Positions 35,691 to 44,243 of a stretch of 64,000 nt of DNA are shown here, piece after piece. The stretch covers positions 62,001-126,000 of the forward strand of contig NZ_JABFOE010000012.1 in assembly GCF_013116745.1 (NCBI RefSeq), given 5' to 3'. Source of the DNA: Arthrobacter sp. 260. Lineage in GTDB: Bacteria > Actinomycetota > Actinomycetes > Actinomycetales > Micrococcaceae. The notes beneath the pieces are model-generated. The model ran no database searches. It worked only from the letters and a program-made list of their open reading frames with translations, and was not told the DNA's origin. Numbering within the stretch: the first letter of the stretch is position 1; each line of letters starts with the position of its first letter. A program made the translations under genes and the position numbers.

Positions 35691-36758
35691 ATGCAGTCTA
35701 AAGGTCTGTTCTACACGGCGGTGGTTTTAGTGCCGACGCTGTTTCTTGGGCTGATCCTGATGCTGGTGCTCCTCGGTAGTAGTGACCAGACCGCGTCAGC
35801 GAGTGACTGCACTCCCGCCAGTGATTCAGAGATAGACCCTGAGGATCTGCCCACGGAAACGATTGCCGGGTATTCCGGGGAACAGTTGGTTAATGCCGCC
35901 CTGATTGTGAGCGCGGGCGAAGCACTGGATCTGAGTGTGAAGGGTCAGACCATCGGCGTGATGACCGCTATGGGTGAATCCAGTCTCCAGGTGCTCGACC
36001 GTGGCGACGGACCCGGCCCGGATAGTCGGGGTTTGTTCCAGCAGCGCGATAACGGCGCTTGGGGTTCTTACGAAGACCGGATGGACCCCACGATCAGCTC
36101 GACTAACTTTTTCAACGCACTCCAGGACGTTGACGGCTGGGAATCCCTCTCCCCCAGTGAGGCCGCTCACCGGGTGCAGCGCAATGCTGACCCGTTCCAC
36201 TACACCCAATACTGGACCGATGCTATCGACGTCGTTGAAGCCGTCGCTGACATTGAAGGACTCGAAACCTGCCTCACCGGTGGCCCGCAGCTCGGCGGTG
36301 AAGGCGACGATCTGCCGTGGCCTAACTCCCCTTACTGCGCTATCGGAGGGACGTGCCCATCAGGGGCCGTGTCCCCGCTGGGCATGTACAACCGGGAGTG
36401 CACAGACTTCGCCCTGTGGCGGCTTAATGCCATGGCCGGCGTTACCAGCGATCCATGGAAGTTCCACAACTCAGACCTCACCCTCGGAAACGCCGAACAA
36501 TGGCTCAACGCTTGGAACCGGCAAGGCTGGGATAGCGGCCAGGAACCAGAAGTCGGAGCCGTGGCCTACTACGCGGCCAACGTCGGCGGGGCCGGATCAG
36601 TCGGCCACGTCGCTATCGTCGCCGGAATCAACGACGACGGCACAGTGGCGATCGAGGAATACAACGGCATGGCACCACCTGACGATCACCAGTACAGCAC
36701 CCGCAACATTCAGCCCGACGAAGTTAGCGCCTACCTCTACTTCCCCGGCGACGACTAA
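35691..36758 (+). CDS. Conjugation-associated wall hydrolase: lysozyme-like plus CHAP domain
   Basis: A 355-aa protein anchored by an N-terminal helix (YTAVVLVPTLFLGLILMLVLLG). About residues 60-195 resemble a lytic-transglycosylase/lysozyme-like domain: GVMTAMGESSL with the likely catalytic Glu, then DSRGLFQQR, WGSYEDRMDP and PFHYTQYW. About residues 215-350 are a CHAP amidase/endopeptidase with the nucleophile Cys in NRECTDFALWRLN and His in GSVGHVAIVAGI. Such bifunctional enzymes open peptidoglycan locally for the transfer channel (VirB1-like). It starts a plus-strand group with a lipoprotein and a ParA-like gene. The ribosome binding site (GATAGG) is weak. Confidence 0.85.
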   Translation: MQSKGLFYTAVVLVPTLFLGLILMLVLLGSSDQTASASDCTPASDSEIDPEDLPTETIAGYSGEQLVNAALIVSAGEALDLSVKGQTIGVMTAMGESSLQVLDRGDGPGPDSRGLFQQRDNGAWGSYEDRMDPTISSTNFFNALQDVDGWESLSPSEAAHRVQRNADPFHYTQYWTDAIDVVEAVADIEGLETCLTGGPQLGGEGDDLPWPNSPYCAIGGTCPSGAVSPLGMYNRECTDFALWRLNAMAGVTSDPWKFHNSDLTLGNAEQWLNAWNRQGWDSGQEPEVGAVAYYAANVGGAGSVGHVAIVAGINDDGTVAIEEYNGMAPPDDHQYSTRNIQPDEVSAYLYFPGDD

Positions 36759-36770
36759 GGAGAACACCAC

Positions 36771-37352
36771 ATGACTACCCCACTCCCAAACGCACGGAAA
36801 CACAGAAAGATGTATTTCCGTGCTGGCAGTCTAGGCATGACAGCTGTAACGGTTCTGCTCTGCACAGCGTGTTTCAGCGGCGACCAGACCAGCTCCAGCA
36901 GTGAGGAAGCCACGACAACACCGGAGCCGACACCGACAAGCACCTATACGCCTTCACAGAGCGTCGGAGACGGCCCGCAGGCACCTAACGCGGACGAGGT
37001 GCCCGAGAATCCTGAATGGACTCCCGAGGATGAGGACGCGGCCAAGCAGGTAGCTGAGGATGCGTTAGCGGACTTCGCCCGCCCCGACGTGGAGGAAACC
37101 CAGTGGGCCAACGATTTCGCCCGCTGGCTCACCCCCGAGGCGACTACTTCCTATTCAGCAGTGGACCCGGCGAACGTTCCAGTAAAAGAAGTGACTGGCC
37201 CCGCGACCCTGGACATTGATGAAACCAACGGGTTCGGTGTGATTGCTACCGTGCCCACTGACATAGGCGACTACGGGGTTCAGCTCCTACGCCAGGGCCA
37301 GGATGAGCCGTGGAAAGTGAACCGGCTCTACCCGCCCGAAGGTGCTAATTAA
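36771..37352 (+). CDS. Lipoprotein, conjugation-module surface protein
   Basis: A 193-aa protein 12 bases after the wall hydrolase, in the same operon. The N-terminal basic stretch, hydrophobic core and lipobox VLLCTAC (acylated Cys near residue 35) mark a lipoprotein. A Ser/Thr/Pro-rich spacer follows (EEATTTPEPTPTSTYTPS), then a globular domain (about residues 75-190) with TPEATTSYSAVDPANVPVKEVTGPATL, similar in layout to the NTF2-like outer domains of conjugation proteins. A surface role in mating-channel assembly is inferred from neighbours. Confidence 0.75.
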   Translation: MTTPLPNARKHRKMYFRAGSLGMTAVTVLLCTACFSGDQTSSSSEEATTTPEPTPTSTYTPSQSVGDGPQAPNADEVPENPEWTPEDEDAAKQVAEDALADFARPDVEETQWANDFARWLTPEATTSYSAVDPANVPVKEVTGPATLDIDETNGFGVIATVPTDIGDYGVQLLRQGQDEPWKVNRLYPPEGAN

Positions 37353-37442
37353 CCACACCACGATTATTGAGTAAATGAGCTAATACTCATCTACTCCTTC
37401 ATTCGCTTACCGTTCCGCCTCTGATGTAAGGAAACCAGCACC

Positions 37443-38945
37443 ATGACTATCAACCAGGTCGAAGTACCGGCCTTCCCCAATGTGAAAGCTATTGTCCGTG
37501 CCAACGGCACCGGAGAAGTCGTCATTTCCGGGAACTCCCGGCCCATCGACGCCCCCGACGAAACCACGCTGCGCCGCGAGGCCATGAACATCGTCATTGA
37601 TCTAGCCGGCGTCCTTAGCCGCCCGATCCGCGTCTATACCGAAGGCCCCGAGGGAGACGGCGAACTCGTCGTGCACCCTGACGGGAACATTGAAGAAATC
37701 GCTGCTGAAACCAAGGGCCGTAGGCGACGGGCCGAAACCCCGGTCACGACTACGGCACCGCCCGTGATTCATGTAGACGACACGGTGAGCGAGGACACCA
37801 TCAAAAGGCCGCTGCCTCCCATCGAGCCAGCTGCGGCTCCCGCGCAGGAGGCCACCAGCGCCTCTGTGCCGCCGATAAGCTCAGTGCCCCGCTCAACGCC
37901 CGCACCGATAGCGCAGGAGCCGCAGGCGCCGGCACAGGCACCGCAGGCAGTGTCCCCGGACACTGCGCCGACCGCTGCCGCCCCAAGCACACCGGCAGCA
38001 GCGCCAACCCCTGAACCGCTTACCCGGCGGAGCCTGAAAGATACGTCGTTCCTGGTCAGCGATCCCGTGGTGCAGCCAGCGACCCGCGGATTCCGTGGTG
38101 CCATGAGCCGGATGGGTCTGCGTATGAGCCCTTCCGAATCGGAAATGGCCGAACGCGCCGACATTCACGCTGTCTCCCAGCACTGGCCGGGACCGCGCAC
38201 TATCGCCGTGGTGAACCGTAAAGGCGGAGCGAACAAGACCCCGACCGTGGCAGCCCTGGCGGCAGTATTCGCCCGCTACGGCGGTGGTGGTGTCCTCGCG
38301 TGGGACAACAACGAGAACCAAGGCACTCTCGGCTGGCGGACCGAGCAAGGCCCCCACACGTCAAGCGTGCTGGATCTGCTGCGCGATAAAGAGCAGCTAC
38401 TCTCCCCCACCGCGCACAACGCCCTGCTGGCCCACTACGTGCACCACCAGACCGAGGACAAGTACGACGTGCTGCGCTCGGACGAGAACGACGAAGGAGA
38501 TCACGAGATCTCCGCTGACGAAGTGGACGCCGTTCACACCGTAGCCGCCAAGTATTACCGCATGATCGTGATGGACAGCGGAAACACCGCAAGGGCCGCG
38601 AATTGGCGGGCCATGATCGGCCACACCAATCAGCTCGTCATCCCCACAACGACCATGGAGGACCGCGCAGAGGCCGCGAAACTCACCCTGCAAACTCTCG
38701 CAGCACGAGATGAGCACTCAGCCCAGTTGGCCGAAAACGCCGTCGTCATCATTTCCCAGTGGAAAGCCGAGGACGGCGACGAAGCCCGCCGAATCGCTGA
38801 CGGCTTCGCACCACTGGTCCGCCGCGTGGTCACCGTTCCTTATGACCAGGCGCTCAAAGCCGGACGCATCCGACACACTGCTTTGAAACCAGCCACACAG
38901 CGTGCTTGGCTCGCAGCAGCAGCAGCCGTAGCGCAGGGATTGTGA
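37443..38945 (+). CDS. ParA/MinD-like ATPase with Pro/Ala-rich N-terminal extension
   Basis: A 500-aa protein. Residues 1-85 form a small N-terminal domain, ~100-195 a Pro/Ala-rich linker, and ~240-500 a deviant Walker ATPase: AVVNRKGGANKTPTVAALAA (KGGxxKT motif), LAWDNNENQGTLGWR for the switch region, MIVMDSGNTARAANW for Walker B, and VVIISQWKAEDGDEARR. This recalls the ParA-like proteins found with actinobacterial conjugation and ESX loci (EspI-like). It is followed by a small DNA-binding protein gene. A second copy of its final 486 bases, equal in length, lies at 53088-53573 next to another small DNA-binding gene. A role in positioning the plasmid or transfer machinery is possible. Confidence 0.8.
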   Translation: MTINQVEVPAFPNVKAIVRANGTGEVVISGNSRPIDAPDETTLRREAMNIVIDLAGVLSRPIRVYTEGPEGDGELVVHPDGNIEEIAAETKGRRRRAETPVTTTAPPVIHVDDTVSEDTIKRPLPPIEPAAAPAQEATSASVPPISSVPRSTPAPIAQEPQAPAQAPQAVSPDTAPTAAAPSTPAAAPTPEPLTRRSLKDTSFLVSDPVVQPATRGFRGAMSRMGLRMSPSESEMAERADIHAVSQHWPGPRTIAVVNRKGGANKTPTVAALAAVFARYGGGGVLAWDNNENQGTLGWRTEQGPHTSSVLDLLRDKEQLLSPTAHNALLAHYVHHQTEDKYDVLRSDENDEGDHEISADEVDAVHTVAAKYYRMIVMDSGNTARAANWRAMIGHTNQLVIPTTTMEDRAEAAKLTLQTLAARDEHSAQLAENAVVIISQWKAEDGDEARRIADGFAPLVRRVVTVPYDQALKAGRIRHTALKPATQRAWLAAAAAVAQGL

Positions 38946-39022
38946 GCTTGGGACACCAAATAATGCGCGACACGCCCGCCGCGTCCACCACTTACGCGTT
39001 TCAGAAACCTAGAGTTCGACGT

Positions 39023-39250
39023 ATGGCAATTCAGAAACGCGCATCCGGTGGACGCCCATCTAAGGGGGACCGCCACGTTCTGACGACCCGAATCCCCACG
39101 GCTCAAGCAGAAAAACTCTTTGCCGTTGCCGATGCACAGGGGATCTCGGCCAGCTCCTTTATTGCCGAAGTCATGGCGGAAAAGCTGGCAACCATTGACC
39201 TTGAACAGCTAACTGGTCAGGAGACGCTGCCCCTCTACAAAGCTAGTTAA
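39023..39250 (+). CDS. Small ribbon-helix-helix-like DNA-binding protein
   Basis: A 75-aa protein. The pattern RPSKGDRHVLTTRIP then A.KLFAVADAQGISASSFIAEVMAEKL fits a CopG/ribbon-helix-helix fold: a beta strand with LTTRIP, helix, turn at GIS, helix. It parallels the 76-aa protein at 53986 (shared SKGDR, TR.P, A.A.GI..S...AE), and both follow a ParA-like gene. ATG 39023 is chosen by this alignment; longer frames start within the end of the ParA-like gene. It probably binds DNA at a partition or operator site and works with the ATPase. Confidence 0.7.
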   Translation: MAIQKRASGGRPSKGDRHVLTTRIPTAQAEKLFAVADAQGISASSFIAEVMAEKLATIDLEQLTGQETLPLYKAS

Positions 39251-39256
39251 ACGAAG

Positions 39257-39283
39257 AAGGCCCGCCTAGACGGCGGGCCTTCA
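39257..39283 (+). terminator. GC-rich stem-loop after the small DNA-binding gene
   Basis: GAAGGCCCGCC (39257-39267) pairs perfectly with GGCGGGCCTTC (39273-39283) around a 5-nt loop. There is no T-run behind it, but its position seven bases after the stop, and a similar stem after the second small DNA-binding gene (54223-54247), support a terminator. Confidence 0.7.
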
Positions 39284-39370
39284 TACGAGTTATTCCAGCT
39301 CTCCACCCCAAATGCTTGGCGGCTACCGGGTGAAGGGCTTCCATAAACACACCCTCAAAGGGGTCCATTT

Positions 39371-39598
39371 ATGCTGCCCACTCTACACGCAATAATTGAT
39401 ACTGAAACAGATTCAGCTACGCCGCGCCGGAAGATCCGGGGCCGGTACCGCTCCCCCGGCGCAGAGCTAACTGTTGTCCCTGAGGACCATAAGCGCACAG
39501 ACCAGCCTCTCGACGGCGGTATTCTCGGCCCAGTACCTCAAAGCCCTCACAGGCGGGTTCCACGGCAGCTTGAGAATGACCCTGACCTCGGGGTCTGA
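39371..39598 (+). CDS. Possible 5' gene fragment interrupted by the transposon
   Basis: An ATG at 39371 with AAAGGGG eight bases upstream opens a frame of 75 codons that runs into the left terminal repeat and stops there. The translation (beginning MLPTLHAIIDTETDSATPRR) is basic and shows no motif I know. The good ribosome binding site and the end within the transposon repeat suggest the beginning of a gene cut by transposition. It may also be chance. Confidence 0.4.
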   Translation: MLPTLHAIIDTETDSATPRRKIRGRYRSPGAELTVVPEDHKRTDQPLDGGILGPVPQSPHRRVPRQLENDPDLGV

Positions 39599-39627
39599 GG
39601 AGGATCGGTACGAAATTTCACGTTAGG
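39590..39627 (+). repeat. Left 38-bp terminal inverted repeat of the Tn3-family element
   Basis: Begins GGGGTCTGAGGAGGATCGGT. Identical to the right end over the first 23 bases, with four mismatches in the remaining 15. The GGGG start and 38-bp length are typical of the Tn3 family. Confidence 0.9.
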
Positions 39628-39853
39628 CGTCAGGCGCCCTTTTACGCGTCCTGTTTGGAGACTTGACCGGGCGCTTTCTTGGGAAGGGCGAACGCGACAT
39701 CGACGGAGGAATTGGAGGTGAACAGGCTGTTAGTTTCAGAAGTCGTCTGCACTTGAATGTCCGAAGTCGTCTGCACGGGTTGTACGGGGCTACGCAGAGA
39801 TCGTGTTTTGTGCCTTGTCCGGCGCGGAGCGCGCGTCCGGAGAGCCACCTAAT

Positions 39854-40210
39854 TTAGAGCCTGGCGTAGGCCCAGCCGTCCCATTGGCGCTGGGCCAGGT
39901 GGGAGATGGCCGCGGGAACCATGTCAATGCCGGGAGCGAGGCCTTTTTCTTCCAGGCCTGCTGAGCGCATGCTGTTGCCGCAGGCAAGGATGCTCACGTC
40001 CAGGTGCCGGGCGCTATTGACGGCCTCCGTGGCGGGTGAGTTTGTGGCGAGGAGTTTGACGCCGGGGCCCTGGACCACCACTTCGATGCCAGTTCCCGGG
40101 GTGAGTGCGGCACGGGCGTTGGAGGCGCGGCGGAGGATGCCGGCAAGGGCGTCCTGCTCAAGCGGCCCAGCGGAGTGAATGAGCAAGCCCCTGCCGTGTC
40201 CATCTTTCAC
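39854..40210 (-). CDS. DsrE-family sulfur-relay-like protein
   Basis: A 118-aa protein starting at GTG 40210, about 30 bases after the DUF302 gene. LLIHSAGPLEQDALAGILRRASNARAAL, then IEVVVQGPGVKLL and SILACGNSMRSAGL, follow the DsrE/DsrF fold, with the single Cys in ACGNSM at the position used by the family to carry sulfane sulfur. A role in handling persulfide sulfur fits the surrounding cargo. It is the last gene of the leftward operon headed by the CstR-like repressor. No strong ribosome binding site was seen. Confidence 0.8.
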   Translation of the reverse strand: MKDGHGRGLLIHSAGPLEQDALAGILRRASNARAALTPGTGIEVVVQGPGVKLLATNSPATEAVNSARHLDVSILACGNSMRSAGLEEKGLAPGIDMVPAAISHLAQRQWDGWAYARL

Positions 40211-40240
40211 GGTTTCTGCCGGCGTCCTGTTTATGGACCT

Positions 40241-40657
40241 TTACTTTGTTGCATCACTCAGCCCGGCGAGGGCTGTACGGAGTCGGGTGCCGGCGTCGTC
40301 TGCCACTTCTTTCACGGCCGGCGTGTCGCTGAGCTGGACCATGGTCTGCGGGTCAATGGCCTCGATGATGGTCACGGCTGCGTCCTCGCTCCGCCGCACC
40401 ACCACGTTGCACGGCAGCAGTGCACCGATTTCGGGCTCTGCGGCGAGGGCACGGCTGGCCAGGGCCGGGTTGCAGGCGCCGAGGATGACGTAATCCCCGA
40501 CGGCATCCGCAGCTTCGGCGCCAAGCTTGGCTTCGAAGGTGGACCGGACGTTGATTTCGGTCAGGATTCCGAACCCCTGCGCGGCCAGGGCCCCGCGGGT
40601 GCGTTCCAGCGCTTCCGCCCAGGGAAGGGAGACGGTGGTGGCCAGGGTGTACGTCAT
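40241..40657 (-). CDS. DUF302 domain protein
   Basis: A 138-aa protein with GAGGAGC before ATG 40657. The DUF302 pattern is clear: TVSLPWAEALERTRGALAAQGFGILTEINV near the N-terminus, then YVILGACNPALASRALAAEPEIGALLPCNVVVR, with two Cys (GAC and LPC). DUF302 proteins occur beside rhodaneses, TauE exporters and CsoR/CstR repressors. The biochemical role is unknown, although the conserved Cys could carry sulfur or bind metal. It is expressed with the repressor and the DsrE protein. Confidence 0.85.
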   Translation of the reverse strand: MTYTLATTVSLPWAEALERTRGALAAQGFGILTEINVRSTFEAKLGAEAADAVGDYVILGACNPALASRALAAEPEIGALLPCNVVVRRSEDAAVTIIEAIDPQTMVQLSDTPAVKEVADDAGTRLRTALAGLSDATK

Positions 40658-40690
40658 GATGCTCCTCGAAGTTGCTCGGCGGTCCGCTGT

Positions 40691-40981
<291 letters not shown>

Positions 40982-40984
40982 CTA

Positions 40985-41002
40985 TATACCCCTATGGGTG
41001 TT
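40985..41002. promoter_or_regulatory. CsoR/CstR-type operator 1
   Basis: TATACCCCTATGGGTG lies between the divergent repressor and rhodanese genes, about 37 bases upstream of the repressor start. It fits the ATACCCC-TA-GGGGTAT type of pseudo-palindrome bound by CsoR-family proteins. Confidence 0.7.
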
Positions 41003-41007
41003 TTGAC

Positions 41008-41021
41008 TACCCCCGGGGGTA
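41008..41021. promoter_or_regulatory. CsoR/CstR-type operator 2
   Basis: TACCCCCGGGGGTA is a perfect 14-bp palindrome 50 bases before the rhodanese start at 41072. A further half-site (CCGTGGGGTAT) follows at 41033-41043. With operator 1 it would let one repressor control both directions. Confidence 0.75.
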
Positions 41022-41071
41022 TGTGCAATACTCCGTGGGGTATCCACCCGACCCCTTCCGAGAGGCCACCC

Positions 41072-41695
41072 ATGACGTCCCCTTCCACGGCAACAGCCGT
41101 TACCGCACTCGCCCCCGGAACCCTCCAGTCCTGGTTCAAAGAGCACCAGGACCTCGTGGTGATCGACGTGCGTTCCGCCGCCGAATTCGAGTCCATGCAC
41201 ATCCGCGGCTCCTATAATGTGCCGCTGCCGCTGCTCTCCGAGCACACGGATGAGCTGGCGGCCCGGCTGGGCAGCCGCGTTGTGCTGGTCTGCCAGTCCG
41301 GCGTCCGGGCCGAGCAGGCACGGCAGCGCCTGGGCGGTGCCGGCATCGGCACCGCTTACGTCCTGACCGGCGGTGTCCCGGGGTTCGCGGCCGCCGGCGG
41401 CGACGTGGTCCGCGGCAAGGACCGCTGGGACCTGGAGCGCCAGGTACGCCTGGCTGCCGGCTCACTGGTGATGCTGGGCCTGGTGGGCGGCAAGTTCGTT
41501 TCCCCGAAGATCCGGATGCTTGCCGGCGCCATTGGCACGGGTCTGACCTTCTCCGCCGCGACGAACACCTGCGCGATGGGCCAGGCGATCTCGGCCATGC
41601 CGTGGAACAAGGCCGCCAAGGAGCCTACCCGCGAAAGCGCCATCCTGCAGTTCCCGGTCGGCCCGGCCGTAGAAGCCGAGGCCAAAGCGTCGTGA
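41072..41695 (+). CDS. Rhodanese domain protein with membrane-associated C-terminus
   Basis: Started at ATG 41072 behind GAGAGG; 207 aa. Residues ~15-115 are a rhodanese domain: VVIDVRSAAEFESMHIRGSYNVPLP and the active loop VLVCQSGVRA with Cys74. The rest, LERQVRLAAGSLVMLGLVGGKFVSP and MLAGAIGTGLTFSAATNTCAMGQ, is a DUF2892-like two-helix membrane hairpin. It would transfer sulfane sulfur at the membrane, plausibly next to the TauE exporter whose gene overlaps its stop as GTGA. It heads the plus-strand cargo operon under operators 1 and 2. Confidence 0.9.
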   Translation: MTSPSTATAVTALAPGTLQSWFKEHQDLVVIDVRSAAEFESMHIRGSYNVPLPLLSEHTDELAARLGSRVVLVCQSGVRAEQARQRLGGAGIGTAYVLTGGVPGFAAAGGDVVRGKDRWDLERQVRLAAGSLVMLGLVGGKFVSPKIRMLAGAIGTGLTFSAATNTCAMGQAISAMPWNKAAKEPTRESAILQFPVGPAVEAEAKAS

Positions 41696-42603
41696 CCGTG
41701 ACCCTGTTCCTTGTCCTTGCCCTGTCCGTGGTCATCGGGCTCTCGCTCGGTGTCCTGGGCGGCGGTGGCTCCATCCTTACTGTCCCGATCCTGGTCTATG
41801 TGGCCGGATTCGAGGCCAAGGAAGCGATCGCGGCGTCCCTGTTCGTGGTCGGCGTCACCTCCGCGGTGAGCGTGATCAGCCATGCCCGCGGCGGAAGGGT
41901 GATGTGGCGGACCGGTTTGATCTTCGGCGCCGCCGGCATGGCGGGCGCCTTCGTCGGCGGGCTGCTCGGCGGCCGGATCCCGGGTCAGGTCCTGCTGATC
42001 GCCTTCGCCCTGATGATGGTGGCCACCTCTGTCGCGATGCTCCGCGGCAGGAAAAAGGCCGGCGGGGCTGACGGCGCCGAACCCGTGAAGCACGAACTTC
42101 CCCTGGGCCGGGTGCTGCTGGACGGCGCCGTCGTGGGTCTGGTCACCGGCCTGGTAGGCGCCGGCGGCGGGTTCCTCGTCGTTCCCGCCCTGGCACTGCT
42201 GGGCGGCCTGCCGATGTCCGTGGCCGTCGGAACCTCACTGGTGGTCATCGCCATGAAGTCCTTCGCCGGGCTCGCCGGCTACCTCACCACGGTGCACCTG
42301 GACTGGGGCCTGACCCTGGCCGTCACGGCAGCCGCGATAGTGGGTACCCTGGTGGGCTCCAAACTGGCGGGCCGTATCCCGGAAACAGCCCTGCGGAAAG
42401 CATTCGGCTGGTTCGTCCTGGCGATGGGCACCTTTGTCCTGACCCAACAGGCGCCGGAGGACCTGCGCTGGATCATCGTCGCCGGTGTTGCTGCCCTGGC
42501 CGTGACTGCTGCCGGAATCTGCTGGTTTTTCGTCAACTCCTGCCCGTTGCGCAAGAACGACAGGAACAGCGCCCACCGAAGCGGCCAGCACTCTCCGGCG
42601 TGA
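41692..42603 (+). CDS. TauE/SafE-family sulfite/organosulfonate exporter
   Basis: A 303-aa protein with start at GTG 41692, overlapping the rhodanese stop. Eight or so helices in two TSUP repeats are present: LGVLGGGGSILTVPILVYVAGFEAKEAIAASL and GLVGAGGGFLVVPALALLGGLPMSVAVGTSL, each with the Gly-rich GxGGG motif. TSUP proteins export sulfite, thiosulfate or related anions. In this cargo the obvious substrate is sulfite or thiosulfate made by the persulfide dioxygenase and rhodaneses. The frame upstream of 41692 is a shadow in the rhodanese gene. Confidence 0.9.
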   Translation: MTVTLFLVLALSVVIGLSLGVLGGGGSILTVPILVYVAGFEAKEAIAASLFVVGVTSAVSVISHARGGRVMWRTGLIFGAAGMAGAFVGGLLGGRIPGQVLLIAFALMMVATSVAMLRGRKKAGGADGAEPVKHELPLGRVLLDGAVVGLVTGLVGAGGGFLVVPALALLGGLPMSVAVGTSLVVIAMKSFAGLAGYLTTVHLDWGLTLAVTAAAIVGTLVGSKLAGRIPETALRKAFGWFVLAMGTFVLTQQAPEDLRWIIVAGVAALAVTAAGICWFFVNSCPLRKNDRNSAHRSGQHSPA

Positions 42604-42674
42604 CCGGCAGCCGAGCCAGTACCGCTGCCGCCCCGCCGGGGCGCCACTTGATCAATACGAAAGGAATGAACGTC

Positions 42675-43016
42675 ATGGGACTCATCAGCTCCCTGAAGAA
42701 GGCATTCAGCAAACCCTACAAAACCGTCTCCGTAGCCGAGGCCAAGGACCTTCTTTCCTCCGGCGCTACCTTGATCGATGTCCGCTCTGCCCAGGAATGG
42801 CGCACCGGCCGGGCGCCCCAGGCCAAACACGTCGCCCTGGACCGGCTGCAGACCAGCACCGCCGGCATCCAGAAAACCCGGCCGGTGATCGCGATGTGCG
42901 CCTCCGGGGTCCGCTCGGCCTCCGCAGCCCGGCTCCTCGCCGCCCAGGGCTACGAAGCCTACTCCCTCCGCGGCGGCATAGGCGCCTGGCGCCAGGCCGG
43001 CGAAACCGTCCGCTAA
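42675..43016 (+). CDS. Single-domain rhodanese
   Basis: ATG 42675 gives a 113-aa protein; AAAGGA lies 11 bases upstream. The rhodanese fold covers most of it: VAEAKDLLSSGATLIDVRSAQEWRTGRAP and active loop IAMCASGVRSASAARLL, then YSLRGGIGAWRQAG. The short length and absent signal peptide point to a cytoplasmic sulfurtransferase that moves sulfane sulfur from persulfides or thiosulfate to thiol acceptors. An upstream ATG at 42666 is a possible alternative start. Confidence 0.9.
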   Translation: MGLISSLKKAFSKPYKTVSVAEAKDLLSSGATLIDVRSAQEWRTGRAPQAKHVALDRLQTSTAGIQKTRPVIAMCASGVRSASAARLLAAQGYEAYSLRGGIGAWRQAGETVR

Positions 43017-43061
43017 CCACACCACCCCGCTTTTGACCCGGAACTTTCGAAGGAGAACCCC

Positions 43062-43358
43062 ATGGCTGAAATCACCGTCACCGAAACCGACCAGCGTCGC
43101 GACCAGGCCCGGATCCTTGATGTCCGCGAAGACTTCGAAGTCGCCGACGGCATGATCCCCGGCGCCCTGCACATCCCCATGGGACAGCTGCAGACCCGCC
43201 TGTCCGAACTGGACCCCAACGTCCCGGTCATCGCCGTCTGCCGCAGCGGGAACCGGTCCGCCCAGGTCGCTGACGCGCTCAACGGTGCAGGCTACACCGC
43301 GGACACCATGGCCGGCGGCATGACAGCCTGGACCCGCGCAGGCCTCCCCACCACCTGA
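43062..43358 (+). CDS. Single-domain rhodanese (98 aa)
   Basis: Preceded by GAAGGAGAACCCC and starting at ATG 43062. RILDVREDFEVADGMIPGALHIPMGQL and active loop IAVCRSGNRSAQVADAL, followed by MAGGMTAWTRAGLP, identify a minimal rhodanese. The loop CRSGNR, with Arg next to the nucleophile Cys, differs from CASGVR and CGSGKR in its neighbours, so the three small rhodaneses may prefer different donors or acceptors. It lies in the sulfur operon between another rhodanese and thioredoxin. Confidence 0.9.
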   Translation: MAEITVTETDQRRDQARILDVREDFEVADGMIPGALHIPMGQLQTRLSELDPNVPVIAVCRSGNRSAQVADALNGAGYTADTMAGGMTAWTRAGLPTT

Positions 43359-43435
43359 CCCCGTCATCTGAGCTCCCTTCAGGGCTCCACATCCTCCAAG
43401 CGCTTCGGACGACACCGGAAGGACACGAACGGATC

Positions 43436-43798
43436 ATGGCAACCATCAACGTCACCCAAGAGAGCCTCGCTGAAGCCCTGGAGAACAACGGGATCGTCCT
43501 CGTGGATTTCTGGGCAGCCTGGTGCGGCCCGTGCCGCATGTTCGCCCCCACCTACGAGACAGCCTCCGTAAAGCACCCGGACATTGTCTTCGCCAAGGTG
43601 GACACCGAAGCTGAGCAGGCCCTCGCCGCAGCGGCCGGCATCATCTCCATCCCCACCCTGATGGCCTTCCGCGACAAAACCCTGGTCTTCTCCCAGCCCG
43701 GCGCCCTGAACGCCCGAGGACTGGAGCGGGTCATTCAGGCCGTGAAAGATCTGGACATGGACAAAGTCCACGCCGAAACCGCCCGGCAACAGGCCTGA
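43436..43798 (+). CDS. trxA: Thioredoxin
   Basis: A 120-aa thioredoxin with the active site FWAAWCGPCRMF (Cys30 and Cys33), the cis-Pro in IISIPTLMAF and the usual length. Embedded in a rhodanese operon, it would reduce protein persulfides or rhodanese-bound sulfur and release sulfide, or regenerate oxidised CstR. It starts 77 bases after the preceding rhodanese and is followed by another rhodanese after 14 bases, all on one presumed transcript. Confidence 0.95.
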   Translation: MATINVTQESLAEALENNGIVLVDFWAAWCGPCRMFAPTYETASVKHPDIVFAKVDTEAEQALAAAAGIISIPTLMAFRDKTLVFSQPGALNARGLERVIQAVKDLDMDKVHAETARQQA

Positions 43799-43812
43799 AA
43801 AGGAACCACCAC

Positions 43813-44211
43813 ATGGCAGCCACGCGGACCATCACGGCCGATGAACTCGCCGCCACCTGGCCCGCAGCCGTGGTGGTCGACGTCCGCAGCCGTGAGGAAT
43901 ACGCCATCGCCCACATACCGGGCAGCCTCAACATCCCGCTGGATGACATATCCTCCCGGCTGAAGGACCTGCCGAACACCACGCTGCACCTGCTGTGCGG
44001 CTCAGGCAAGCGCAGCAGCCAGGCCGCACAAATCCTCGCGGACCACGGTTACGAGACCGTGAACGTCGCCGGCGGGATCACCGAGTGGTACCGCAACGGC
44101 CGCCCCGTTACCTACGCCGCGGCCCCGGCCGACAACCCTCCTCCTGACCGGCGGCGCTCCCTCGGTTCCCTCCGGCACCGCCTCTTGAGGCGGGCGGCGC
44201 GGACCTCCTGA
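43813..44211 (+). CDS. Single-domain rhodanese with basic C-terminal tail
   Basis: A 132-aa protein. VVVDVRSREEYAIAHIPGSLNIPLDDI and active loop LLCGSGKRSSQAAQILADHGYETVNVAGGITEW are the rhodanese domain. The final ~30 residues (DRRRSLGSLRHRLLRRAARTS) are strongly basic, unlike the other rhodaneses, and could anchor to membrane or nucleic acid, or be a slightly extended end without function. It closes the first plus-strand unit before the third operator. Confidence 0.85.
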   Translation: MAATRTITADELAATWPAAVVVDVRSREEYAIAHIPGSLNIPLDDISSRLKDLPNTTLHLLCGSGKRSSQAAQILADHGYETVNVAGGITEWYRNGRPVTYAAAPADNPPPDRRRSLGSLRHRLLRRAARTS

Positions 44212-44243
44212 CCCTCAGGACCAAGACCAGCTCTGGCCTTGCG

